Below, piece by piece: positions 1 through 11,500 of a stretch of 64,000 nucleotides of DNA. The stretch is taken from the NCBI GenBank assembly GCA_038363925.1, contig JAQQWL010000005.1:3906001-3970000 (forward strand), written 5' to 3'. How positions within the stretch are numbered: position 1 is the first letter of the stretch; each line of letters begins with the position of its first letter. The position numbers and the translations under genes are program-made. The notes under the pieces are model-generated. The model had not been told where the DNA came from. It searched no databases and saw only the letters and a list, made by a program, of their open reading frames with translations. Source of the stretch: Apiospora phragmitis. Taxonomy: Eukaryota > Ascomycota > Sordariomycetes > Amphisphaeriales > Apiosporaceae.

Positions 1-3000
1 CCGGACCGGGAGCAGGTTCAAGCAGGGCCCGGGCACCTGGAGGACGTTCGGGAAGGAGGACCGGCTCCAGTTGGCGTTGGCCGCGCCGAAGACCAGGTCG
101 CGCGAGCCGATCGCCAGGAACAGCGCCGCGGCCCACGCGGCGCTCAGCGCGCTCGAGGGCAGGCCGAAGCGCGTCTGGAGGTTCCGGGACCGCGTCCGGA
201 AGGTGACGCTGCGGGTCTGGGTTGCGCCCCGGGCGGGCAGCCGCGGGGGCGTGAGGGCCGTCACGGACGATTTGGCCAGGAACGTGCGCCAGTAGTCGTA
301 CGAGGACGAGGAGCTCGCGGCGCCCACTTGCGCCACCCAGTCGGAGAATTTTGGCGTGTCGGACAGCGGCTCTCCCATGTAGGCTGCGTGAAGGTCTTGG
401 AGGACCAGCTCAATGGAGATGGCGTCGTATAGGGCATGATGGATGTGGAGGCGCAGCTCGTCGCAAGAGCTGTTGTCCGGGCCATCGCATCGCAGTTGGA
501 ACCGTGGCAAATACCGAGCCTGGTCGAAGCCCATCGGCTGTTCATCATGCCCCTGAATCGTCACGGTACTGGCGGGGGAGGGAACGGAGGACCGCTTGGT
601 GCAACCGGGGGCCTTCCTGTACGAACACGGTTCTCAAGAGCGCATGGTGCTGCACGACCTGCTCACACGCCTTGGCCAGGCGGGCCATGTCGAGGCCCCC
701 CAGCAGTTCGATGATGGCTTTGTTGTGCAGGCTCTCGCCGTCCAGCTCACTCACCGCGAGCTGGGAAGCTTGGGCGTCGGTGACCGGCACCGCGCTCTCG
801 ATGTTGTCGCTTCGGAAACAAGCGTGCCATGTCGCCAGGTCCGCGACGTGACGCAGTTCCACGGGGGCGGAGGCAAAATCGGAGTTGGCGTCCCTGGTCG
901 GAACCAAGTCTTGGCTTGACGCGCCGGAGCTGGAGGAAGGACGCGAGATGACGGCAGCCAGAGTGGATAGCACGGGGGCCTTGAAGACGTCGGCTACCGT
1001 AAAGGAGAGGTGGGCCGCTCTCGCTTGGTTGACCAGGCGCATCGCACGGATGGAGTTTCCGCCCAGCTCGAAGAAGTTGCCATCCCTGGCTATGGTGTCG
1101 GCGGGAAGAGCCAGGGCCTGCGACCAGAGCTGACGCAGCTCGGCCTCGGTATCCGAGAAGGTTCCGTCTGGCCGACGAAGTGGAAGGAGTGTTCTGACAG
1201 TTGCTTGTGGTGGAGCTTTCAGAAGTGTCCGAGTGCTCCCACGTCTTTGGGATGTCGTCGACGACAGTGGTCGACATGGTGCTTGGGCTGCTCAGTCGTG
1301 CCGTCAGATCCTGCACCGACTGCTCCGGGTTTTTCATGATGCTGTTCAGGGCGACGGAGAACATCGTTCCAACTTCTGAAGCATCGGAGATGGATATTCT
1401 GGTTTGGCCACACCATATCCGAGCCCCATACGAGTCTTGGTCGTACCCGACTCCAATGGTAAGGGGATACTGTGACAGCAGATTAGCAATGGTCTGCACA
1501 GGAGCTGGAAAAAACTGCCACTCACTTCGGTTGGGTTATCTTCAACATCTAGATACTCTTGCTTTATGTCCGAACCGACTTCTACGCCGCCGGGGCGAGT
1601 GCGCGCAATGGTCATGGCCGTGTTGAAAAGCGGCGAGTGGCCCATCCCGAGTTGGTCGTGCATTTCGCTCATCGGGCATCCGCCGTTCTCCAGAATAGCC
1701 AATGCATCGTCCCTGACACCCTCGAGGAGGCTACGCAAGGTGCTGCTCGGGGAAGCCTCAAAGTTGCAGACGACCATGGCCAGGAGGGGGCCCAAGGTCG
1801 ACTCGCCGCGTTCGACGGAGCTTTGTTGCGAGAGGATGCTGCCAAAACACACCGATTCCGTCGCCGTGCAGTTCTTCAGGACGATACCCCACGCAACCTG
1901 CACCAAGTTGGCGAGGGTGATGCCCTGACCCTTACAGAAGTCATGTAGAGTGCTGGCATCTCTTCTGGGGATTGTGTCGTGGAAGCTACTACTACTGGCT
2001 TCCGCCTTGGAGGAACTTGGGAGACCGAGTGAGGAACCAGGCAGGGTTTTACGCCCGAAAGATACCTCGACCAGTAATCGCGGGCCGAAGTGCGATGGTG
2101 GCGATCCCAGGCAACGTAGTCACCCAGGCCCGGTCCCGGAGCAAGTGCTGACAGGTCGGCATAGGCTTGGCGGAGCAGCTGGCCGAGGATGCCCATGGAT
2201 CGATCGTCCATCAGCACATGGTTTATGTAGATTGTGGCGTACACGACATAGCGAGAGACGCGCGTGAGATGCAGATGGTGCGGTGGCTGCGTCGGGGAGA
2301 TTCCCGGCATCGGGAAGTCCCCCCCCCCCGGGCGCAGGCGCGACTTGACAGGCCCTTGTGATATGGATGGGAACACATCCTTGAGTATAACCTGCTGGAA
2401 GGCGCATTCCGGGTCGGAGATGGAGCTGATGAAGAACGTGCGCAAAACGGGTTGGGCCTCGCAGATGGCTTGCCACGCCTTGGCGAGTTGGTGTGGATCG
2501 AGGCCTTCTTGGTTGTCGTCTGTGGACATCTTGATCCGCAATGTGTTCCAGTATTCATCCCCTTTTCCCTTCATCTGGGCGAACAGAATGCCATCTTGCA
2601 TGGAAGTGCACGGCAGCACGGGTTCGACTTCGGGCACTGAGATACCCATGGAAACGAGATGCCTGGAGAGTAGTTGCACTCTCGGCTTCTCTGAACCAGC
2701 CAGGTGTGTTTCGCGCAGGGTCAGTGAGGGCTCGGCCGGCTGAACAATGGACCCATCCCCGACATTTGCCTCGCCAGAGCAAGAGCTTCCGCCAGCGTCG
2801 GTGAACCCCGGAAGCCACTCCCCGGCGGAGGCCGCGTCGGCCAGAGTTTCGCTCCGAAGTAGTGTAGCTACTGACACCTTGACGCCCGACTTCTGCAGAG
2901 CGAGGAAATCTGCATCGCAGTGACGGAATCGCCCCCGAGCCTCAGCAAGGAGCTCTCCCTCCCAAGCCCTCCTTCCGGAACCGATAACACGGTTTCCCAT

Positions 3001-4310
3001 GACGAGTACAGCACCTTCTCTTTGGCCGTGGTTGGCCCGGACAACTGTGTCCGCCGCAATGAGCTGATGACTAGTCTAACGGCTGTCAGATCTTTCTTCC
3101 CCACCCACTCCTTGAGGCGCTGCCGATCCAGCTTCGCGGACGGCGTGCTAGGGAAGTCCTGGACCACTAGCCACGCTGTTGGGATCATGTAGGGTCATCG
3201 TGGCTTTCGGCCGACGCCTCGACCGTAGCAAAAGCGCCCCGAACGGCCGCGCAAGAGCAGATGGCTTTCTCCACCTCGCCGAGGTCGAACCGTTGCCCGT
3301 GGATCTTCACTTGGCTGCTCTGCCGTCCCATATACTCAATGCTGCCATCGGTGTAGTATCTCGCCAGGTCACCACTGCGCTACATGCACCGATCTTGCGG
3401 TGCCATCGACCCGGTCTGCCTCGAGGTGTCCACGACTGTGGCGGGATGAAGGATTCCGCCGTTCTGGTTTCGTCGTTCAGATAGCCTCGTGTCACTCCGG
3501 GGCCCTCTATGATCAGCTGCCTTACGGCCCCGATTGGGGCCAGCTTGTTCACGTTGGCCTCGTCGGCGATCCAGATGGCGCAACCCACAGGGGTGCCAAT
3601 GCTCTGCGGGTAAGGGCTGTCGGGGGCGAGTTCCGCCAGCGTGCTGCACATGGACGTCTCGCTCTGGCCCCATCCATTGAAGAAGCAGACCCCTGCCCGG
3701 GCCCATCGGAAGGCGGACTCGACATCGACTGCCTCGCCCGCCGAGCAGAGCGTCCGGAGGCCCGGCATGTCGCCGGGCGCGAATAGCCAGGTGACCGTGG
3801 GCGTCAGGGTGGCGCACTCGACCCCCGCCGCGGCCACGTAGCCGGCGAGGTCCGAGGACCGCGCCTCGTCCGAGGGGACGTACACGCAGCCGCCGAACAG
3901 CAGGGCGCCCAGCGTCTCGATGAGGCTGGCGCCCCAGACCGCGGAGGCGAACTGGAGGACGCGGGTGCCCGGCGTCCAGGCCAGACGGCGGCCGAAGGCG
4001 GTCAGGGCCGAGACGAGGTTTCTGTGCTCGAGGACGACACCTTTGGGGGCGCCTGTGCTGCCGCTCGTGAACAGGATGTACGCGGCTTGCGATGGTGAAG
4101 CGGGACGGTCCAGGGGCTGGAATTTGGTGTCGAGCATGCCCGCGAGAGTGTTCTCGCGGGCAACGACGATCTCAATCGCATGCCTGCCTCTTGAGGAGGT
4201 CGTGCAGGCATTGCTCGGGCACGTCCGGGGGACCCGCCCGGTTCCATTCCAGTACCTCGCGGCGGTCGTGAACGCCGACGAGCTGGAGCTTGCTAATGGT
4301 GGTCTCCTTA
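1..4310 (-). pseudogene. NRPS, downstream part (A-T-C-T-C...), broken, runs off left edge
   Basis: Reading leftward on the minus strand from the transposon, the adenylation domain begins near 4300. It has the A3 core (TSGSTGAPKG, about 4085-4050) and the A5-like core NGWGQSE (about 3680). Its last cores, up to the carboxy-terminal KLDRQRL, lie in other frames. A carrier domain with LGGDS follows (about 2920), then a condensation domain (2870-1350), a second carrier domain with ELGGNS (about 1060) and a further condensation domain whose HHALYD motif sits near 450. The edge cuts that domain. The product would build a peptide by thioester templating. A trailing T-C-T-C resembles fungal siderophore synthetases, but one A domain is too little to assign a product. 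Frame changes occur near 3400, 3200, 1900, 1200 and 550. Some may be sequence errors; the transposon insertion is not. Confidence 0.88.
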
Positions 4311-4365
4311 GGGTAAGCACCTTAACCACTTAGCCGTCCTACCACATAAGCAGCCACCTAAACTC
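4311..4365 (+). repeat. Left terminal inverted repeat of the Fot1-like element
   Basis: It pairs with 6198-6252 in inverted orientation. The central stretch around CTTAGCCGTCCTACCACATA is identical in both copies, and differences are mainly C/T changes, consistent with RIP. Confidence 0.9.
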
Positions 4366-5779
4366 AACACTAAACCACATCGTAACCTAAGTTTATTTTA
4401 CTAATAATTATTTAAAAAGAAATTAGAAAATTATAACTTTAACGAATTTTAACTTTAATATAGCTAGTAATATTAGAATCGCTTTTCGAATTTAAGTTAA
4501 TAATTTAAATCGCTTTATCTTCCTTCGATTTATCTTAAGGGTTATACTACTAGCCTGCTATTTTATCCTTAACTACTATCACATCTTATTTCGTAATAAA
4601 AGCACGATTAGGGTCTTTAATTACTTAATAAGGTTTAAACTTATATACTTTATTTAATTTAGCTTATAAACGATCCCTCTTTTATTTTAATTTAATTAAT
4701 TAAGCGTTTAAAGTATTAAGCCTTTTTTTAAGCTTACGAAATAATAGCCTCTTATAAGTATTATTAAGTTAAATATCCTCATTACGAGCTAAAGCTTCGA
4801 TCTAACGTATATACTAAGAGATAATAGGTGTAGGCGCTTCTCAAATAAGTGTCTACTAATCGTTAAGTTATTTAAGGCTTAAAAGGACCACTTTTTAACC
4901 GCGGCCCTACTCGTATCTACGTAACCGAGAGTTTAAGGGTTTAAAAATATCCCGTGGATAGATTCCGGTGGCTCGTTACCCGTTAACTATTACCTTAAGT
5001 TTAAAAGCTAACTCCCGGGCCCGGTATTACGCTTAAATAAAGTTAGTATTATTTATATTTATATTAAACATTAATTAATAGCGAAGAATTAAATATTTTC
5101 GAACTTTCTACTTTAATATCGAAAAAAATCTAGATTTAAAAGTTATAATATATAAAGAGGATATATTAATAAATATAATAATTAAATTTTATTAATTATA
5201 TATTCCGCTATAAAATAGTTTTATGCGTAATTACCGTAGCCGTTTAAAATAAATAGCCGCTATTACTCCGGGTTTTTCGGTTTTATTTATAATAAATAAA
5301 TATTTTATAATTATATTATCGCTAATATATTATTAATTAATCCTTTAAGTAAATAAGCGAATAACTAATTTTAAAAATTTATCCGTAGGTTATAAAAGTT
5401 ATCGCCGCGGTTTAAGAATTACTACTATTATACGCTAACGCCTTTAAAAATAATTAAAAAGGGTAAAGTAATATTATCTATATTTATAAATATTATAACG
5501 GTTACTTATTCGCGATAAGCGGTATTTTAAATAAAAATCTTAATTAATTCGGCTAAATTAATTATATAATAATTATTACTTAAGCTTATAATATTACTAA
5601 TTTTATTTATATTATAAATAAATCGGGCGGGAATATCCTTAATAAAATCCTGCCTTAAAAAAAAAAAAAAGCTGGATATTCTCTTCGAATATGTAGTAAA
5701 CGCGTCGGAAATTTATCGTCGTGGCTAGTATAGTCTTTAACTTATGGTAACGGGCGATAAATCTCCTTACTCAGTGGAT

Positions 5780-6083
5780 TTTAAAGGCAGGGCGCGCTGA
5801 TCTATTTTGAATAGCCGGGCGACGAACAGCTGGAACACGTTATACTTAAGGGCAAGGCCTAGCTACGCCTGTCAGATAGCCCAGGTTTTAAGATATTCCT
5901 CCTATGCGGAAAAGTGGCTCATAGCGGACTCCTTGGACTCGGTCCGGGTCGGTCTGCCTCTAATTATATCCCGTAAAGTGGCTGGGGTACCTTAAGTCTT
6001 TTAAAGGCTGCACGTTCCGACTCGCCAGCTTGTACGGCCAAAATGGCACGCTGAATGGCGGATTCGGGGGTTGGGATGGGCAT
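5780..6083 (-). pseudogene. Transposase N-terminus remnant (Fot1/pogo)
   Basis: From an ATG at 6083 on the minus strand the peptide contains a psq-type helix-turn-helix segment (ESAIQRAILAVQAGE, then AAFKRLKVPQ) typical of the DNA-binding N-terminus of Tigger/pogo/Fot1 transposases. The frame stops after PLYGI, but continuing in other frames gives RGRPTRTE and an EEYLKTWAI..QA.LGL segment with TAG/TGA in place of likely Gln codons. These are C-to-T changes of the RIP kind. The catalytic DDE core downstream is lost in AT-rich sequence, so the copy is dead. Confidence 0.8.
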
Positions 6084-6197
6084 GGCTAGAAAGTACGAGA
6101 AGTGACGATTCTGGCAGTATCCTCTGATTGCTAATGAGGGGGTTGGATGCTGACTTATATGCGACAAGGGGGTTAGGGGGCTTCGCTTATCGGTAGT

Positions 6198-6252
6198 CAA
6201 TTTGGGTGGCTGCTTATGTGGTAGGACGGCTAAGTAGTTAGGGTGCTTACCG
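6198..6252 (-). repeat. Right terminal inverted repeat of the Fot1-like element
   Basis: Inverted partner of 4311-4365, followed by TA at 6253-6254. Confidence 0.9.
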
Positions 6253-7309
6253 TATCAGAGTCTGCAGCATGTGCTCAAACTGGTGGAGGATGCGGCCCAT
6301 CTACTGCGGAGGGAGAACGGCCTTGTCGAAGGTAGCCTGGACCGAGACGAGCCCCTGGCCGAGCGTGCACACCAGCCCCAGGCAGTACGGCGACCGGCTC
6401 TCGTGCTCGTACTCGTACACCATGTCCCGCGCGTAGGTAACGGCGTCGTGCTGCACGATGCTCAGGAGCGTGGTGAACCGCGCCGCCGCCGCCGCCGCCA
6501 CCGCGCTGACCTGCCGGATGTGGAGCAAGCCCAGCTGGAGGGCCGGGCTGGCCTGCGTCTCGCGCAGAGATAGGAGGCGGCGGTGAGGCCCCAGGCGGCC
6601 TGGATGTAGGAGGGTATGAGAGACGAGTCGACCTGGTAGAGGGCGGCCTTGAGCTTGATCTCCTTGAGGATCTGGCGCGAGGCTTCTGGGATGTGGCCCA
6701 TCTTGGCCGGCGGCTAGAGACTCGGCTGGCCGCTGAATTTGGATTTCCAGAAAGCCCTTGCTGCCTCCTCGTCCAATGATGCGCAGTGGTCTGAAAAGAG
6801 CTTGTACTCGGCATGGGGTTCTGTTGGCTCGCCGTGGTATACTTTGGAGGTGTCGTTTACCAGTGTATGTAGGGTAGCATTGTCGCAGATGGCGTGATGC
6901 GCTGTCAGGATGAACTTCTCCTCCACCATGGAGATCCGGAGTAGGCATTGGCCAAGGTGCATATGGGTTGACTTGTGATCCTCTAGGAAACTCGCAAAGC
7001 TCCAAAATTCCGAGCGACCTGGAACTGCTCTGCGATGACAACCTGCGACAGCCCCAGGTCGCAATTGACGATGCGTGTTCGTAGAACCGAGTTCTTTGCC
7101 ACCACTTCACACACAGCTTCACAGAAGCGATCCTCGTCTACTGACGGGTGGAGTGTGAAGACGAGTGTGTGGTTATAGATCCGCTGGTCTAGCTGGGCCA
7201 TGATGCCGACCTGGAGCGGGGTGCAGGCGTAGACATCTTCGATGGCGTCGACTGGCACACCGCACGACTTGGAGATTTCTTCGAGCGTGTGTCTTTGAAC
7301 GTTCGCCAT
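6253..7309 (-). pseudogene. NRPS, N-terminal condensation domain, broken
   Basis: ATG at 7309 (MANVQRHTLEEISKSC). The protein opens directly with a condensation domain: the start motif YACTPLQVGIMAQ lies near 7215 and the intact catalytic motif HHAICDN near 6900. Its last helix, MGRILHQFEHMLQTLI, is at 6300-6255, right before the transposon. The frame changes near 7010 and twice between 6720 and 6300, and the middle of the domain (around 6590) appears to lack roughly a hundred residues compared with normal C domains. An initiating C domain with no upstream A-T pair is usual where an acyl or polyketide chain is handed over from a partner. That partner is plausibly the divergent PKS starting at 8570. 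Confidence 0.85.
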
Positions 7310-8569
7310 GGCTGCTGGTGGTAGTTTTGGGCCGCCCAGCACCAAGTGGTTCGGGGCAAAAGTATTAAGAAGGTATACGACAGCGATATAGAAGAAGCGA
7401 ATGAATGATACAGAGAGTGGCCTGGTCTGGTTCTTGGAGTATGGCCCCTTTTGATTCGAAGGGGGGATGCGACGAACCCCTAACAGCCCGGCCGTTTAAG
7501 CCATTGACCTCATATGTTAATGCCACTGCAAACCTGAGAGGTCTTGGTCTCAAGGCAGAACCCGGACGTGGTCTTGTCAGCCAGCCTCCACCCTGCTCCC
7601 GCGACAATGTCGGGAAAGGCCGAAGGCCCTGTTCCCTCAACAACCTCGACGATATCTGTGGCGACGAATGAAAAAGCCGAGACGCCAGGAAACTCAATCA
7701 GCCTTTTGAGTCAAGGGGCTTGACGGTCCCGAGGTTACACAGACGCCTGTTGTGAAACATTCGGCCGGAACTGGCGAATGATGTGCTTGTCTCAGAAAGG
7801 GAGATGAGAGATCCATCGGCCTTTACCGATAAATCGAAAGGATCCGAGTGCGGCCGCCCACTATCTCAGACCTCGCATAAACATTTTCTAACCTGGCCTG
7901 CCCTCTCCGTCACCGTTTGGCTCCCCCCAATCATGAATCACGTCGCCGCATGATGTCTTGCAGGATTTTCACGCATCGAGTCTCACAGGCCCTGCCACCT
8001 CGTCACCACCTTCTTCCAACGATAACATACATTCCCCAGAGGCAATTTCTACCAGGGACCGCTGCCGAATACTGTAGGTCTCAACTAGGCTGCAAGACAT
8101 CATCGAATACCTCCGGGGTCCTGGGTCGCAAATTTCGTGAAGATCTTCTGGGGCTTCGACTCCATGGTTCTATCTGATGGAGAACGAGAACGCCCTGCAA
8201 GTTGAACCGGACTCAGACTTGCCTCGCCAAATTTCCACTTGAACGCGCGTGGTAATGGCCGGCGTGTAAGTGACCCGATTCTCCTCGGTGACGCCCAGTG
8301 CTCGAAATTAATACGTAAATGCAACGTATCGGTCTTTGATATGATTGGCGGCATTAGTCCCGCATGGTTTCTAACGTACAATATGATTGCTTTTCTGTAT
8401 GCACCTGTTTTTGGCCTGAACACGGCGTTGCCATCTCAACCCCTGACTGTATATACCGGCTTCTCCCCGTCAAGCCCGGCCTGAAAAGTCGCCTTGCATT
8501 GTAAAAATTCTATACCCTTTGACAGTTCTACTTGGTTTCCTTGCGATCATTCTCTACCAGCACGCTTTG
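7310..8569. promoter_or_regulatory. Divergent intergenic region between NRPS and PKS
   Basis: 1.26 kb with no convincing gene. It separates the head-to-head NRPS (minus) and PKS (plus), so it would have carried both promoters. A TATA-like TGTATATACC lies at about 8449, roughly 120 bp before the PKS start codon. No binding site of a cluster regulator is claimed. Confidence 0.5.
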
Positions 8570-11500
8570 ATGGACCCCAACCCACCCTTGGCTGTCGTTG
8601 GGTACGCCTATCGGGCCCCAGGAGTCGGGCGTAAAGGCCTGTGGGAGTTCCTGGCCGACGCCAAGTCTGCATACTCCCAAATCCCTCCGGACCGATTCAA
8701 CAAGGATGTATCCCATCATACCAGCGGCAAGCCTGGGTTCTTCCCATCAGAAGGGGGCCACTTTTTACCCGATGATGTATATGCTTTCGATGCATTGTTC
8801 TTCAATATCAAGGCCGAGGAGGCGCGGTCTCTTGATCCCCAGACCAGGCTCATGCTCGAGTGTGCGTTTGTCGCCATGGAGCAAAACTCAGGGGCGACCT
8901 AATTATGCACGTGGTAGCAGCAAAGCTGTCCACACTCCTTCCAAGAATCATACTAGAATGCGACTCACTAATCACCAATGTCGCCAGGATGACGCTGCCG
9001 GAGTTGGCTGGCGCCGATATCGGAGTTTTTGCCAGGCAACATTCTCCGACTACAGCATGCGCCTGATGGAAGACCTACAAACAGCAAACAGATATGCAGG
9101 GCTCGGCATTTCCCAGTCTCTAGTGGCCAATCGCCTTTCGTACTTCTTTGGGTTCATCGGGCCCAGTGTTTCGGTAGATGCCGCGTGTGCAGGTACTACG
9201 TACGCACTGCATCAGGCCTGCCAGAGCGTCAGGGCTAGTGACTGCTCCGCCGCTCTCGTGGGAGCTGCGAGCATCATCAGTGGCCCCGAGATGTGGGTTG
9301 CTTTGGCAGCCCTAGGGTATGTGTTTGGTGTTGGCTTTTGCTCGGAGCTCGTGGCTAACTTGACGCTAGTGCATTATCTCCGGAGGGCAAATCGTTCTCA
9401 TATGATTCGAGAGCAGCAGGCTTTGGCCGAGGCGAGGGCGGCGGTTATCTGATCGTCAAGCCACTCTCAGACGCCGTGGGCCGCGGTGACCCAGTAAGGG
9501 CGATCATTCGAGGTACGGCATGCAACCATTCGGGGCAGAGTAAGGGAATCACCATGCCATCACAGGCTGCCCAGGAGAGGCTGCTTGTTAAACTACATGA
9601 GTCTGCTGGACTTAGCCCCAGGGACACCACATTCGTCGAGGTAAGAACAACCCCCCCCGCCCCCCCTCCATTGCGAGTTCACCGTGGCTGAGCATCCACA
9701 GGGCCACGGCACGGGCACACAGGCGGGAGATCCCATCGATGCCGGCGCTATTGCAGCCGTGGTAGCAAAGGAGGCTTCCTCGAGCAATCCGACGTACCTG
9801 GGGTCGGTAAAATCCAATTTTGGGTCAGTTCCTCCGTCCTTTTAACTTGTTTTCTTGCCGTGTCTAACCATATACAGCCATCTGGAAGGAGCTAGTGGTT
9901 TGGTATCGGTGGTCAAGGCCATCATGATGCTCGAGCAAGAATGCCTGTTGCCTAACGCCAACTTCGAAAAGTTCAATCCTGACATAGTAGACGATGGGCG
10001 TCTGAAGGTGAGTTCCCGAGTCTTTTCATATTATTCGAGGTTTCGACTACGTGGGATCATTGGCTTACCAGGTATCCTCTGGCAGGTATTAAAGGAGCCG
10101 CTGTCGTGGCCCCCTAGCACTACAAAACGCGTCTGTGTGACTAATTTTGGTGAGCCGACAACTCGCAGTCTAACCACTTTGCATACTGTTATTGACAACA
10201 GTGCTTCTTAGGCTTTGGTGGCAGTAATGCAGCTGTTCTTCTCGAGCAAGCGTCGCAAGTCCAAACGAACGGTATTCACAAGCCGCTGGTGAATGGAATA
10301 TCTCCACACGCCGGCGCCGTGGCTATCGATGGTGATGATGTCTTCAAGCCAGATCCTGCTGAACGGGCATTCACCCTCCACAGTCGCAAATGAAAAGTTG
10401 TTCGTCGTTTCTGCCAAATCTTCTACAAGCCTCGAGGCTTATATCTCGTCCATGGCCGATTACCTTGAGAAACAGCCCACCTCAACCCAGTTCCTACAGG
10501 ACCTGAGTTTCACCCTGGGCCAGCGCCGAACCCACTTCCCTCGTCACCGGCTGGCCGTGAGTGCGGACTCCCTGGGCTCGTTGCTAGACCAACTGAAATC
10601 AGCGCCTCCCAATTCCAAAACAGCCGAAACACTGGACGGAACCATCGCCTTCATCTTCACCGGTCAAGGTGCCCAGTACTTCCAGATGGCCGCTGGACTG
10701 GAGAAGTACGATGCATTCGCCAACGCTATCAAGCGAGCAGAGTCGCTCCTTACTGAACTTGGCGCTCCGTGGTCTTTGACGGAAGAGCTTGCAAAGCCCC
10801 AGAGCGAGTCCCGGATAGATGATGCTGAACTCAGCCAGCCGGTCTGTACGGCCATCCAGCCTGCCCTCGTCGCATTGCTGCAGTCCTGGGGCATTTCGCC
10901 AGCCGCTGTGGTCGGGCACTCGAGTGGTGAGATTGCCGTTCTCTTCCCGTTCACAGGCTTCTTCTCCTTGGCCGTGGAGGCGTTCCGAAGGGTGCATGAC
11001 GCTAGCACCCCGCTGCCGAACGTGCTCGTCCGAGAGTTCCACGTGACGCGAGGTCTCCGCATCAAGGAGGACGAGCAAGTCGATCTCACGACCAAGATGC
11101 GCCCGGCCGACATGGGGACCGAGTTGACGTCTACCGCCGCATGGGCTTTCGAGGTCATGTCGTGGTCGAGCGCCCACGACTGGACCGTGCATTGTCGCGG
11201 GCTGGTGGAAAGGGACCATGGCGAAACGTTCGAACCAAACCTTGCTGTTCAAGCCGCGGCTCTCCTTCTGGAACAGCCGACAGCGCAGCCGCTCGACCAC
11301 GAGGCAGAATACGCCTTCCAGAGGCAGAACGGTGTGGTCTACGGCCCAACCTTCCTCAACATGATTGACATGCGTCGTCTTTCTGGCGCCATCATCCACA
11401 CCATCCAACTCCGCGACATCGAGGCTATGCTATCGCAGGACGCGTCTGCTGCCACGGTCGACCCGCCTACGTTGGGCTCCTTCTTCTAGACCATAGGAGC

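Larger units (their letters stand above)
4311..6252 (-). mobile_element. Fot1/pogo-type DNA transposon, RIP-degraded, inside the NRPS
   Basis: The element is 1942 bp, close to the 1.9 kb typical of Fot1-type elements. It is bounded by near-identical terminal inverted repeats of about 55 bp that share the block GGTAAGCACC, and is flanked by TA on both sides (4309-4310 and 6253-6254), the target duplication of the Tc1/mariner-pogo group. The interior from 4370 to about 5760 is extremely AT-rich, with no open frame and many TTAA/TAAT strings, as expected after repeat-induced point mutation. The right end is less damaged and still encodes a recognisable transposase N-terminus on the minus strand. 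The insertion lies at the junction between the first condensation and the first adenylation domain of the NRPS. The two inner NRPS flanks continue the same gene. Confidence 0.9.

Noticed and set aside
2311..2345. Run of 11 C in the NRPS as a frameshift site
   Set aside because: The reading frame is continuous through this run on the minus strand (RPGGGDFP), so it is not a break as assembled.
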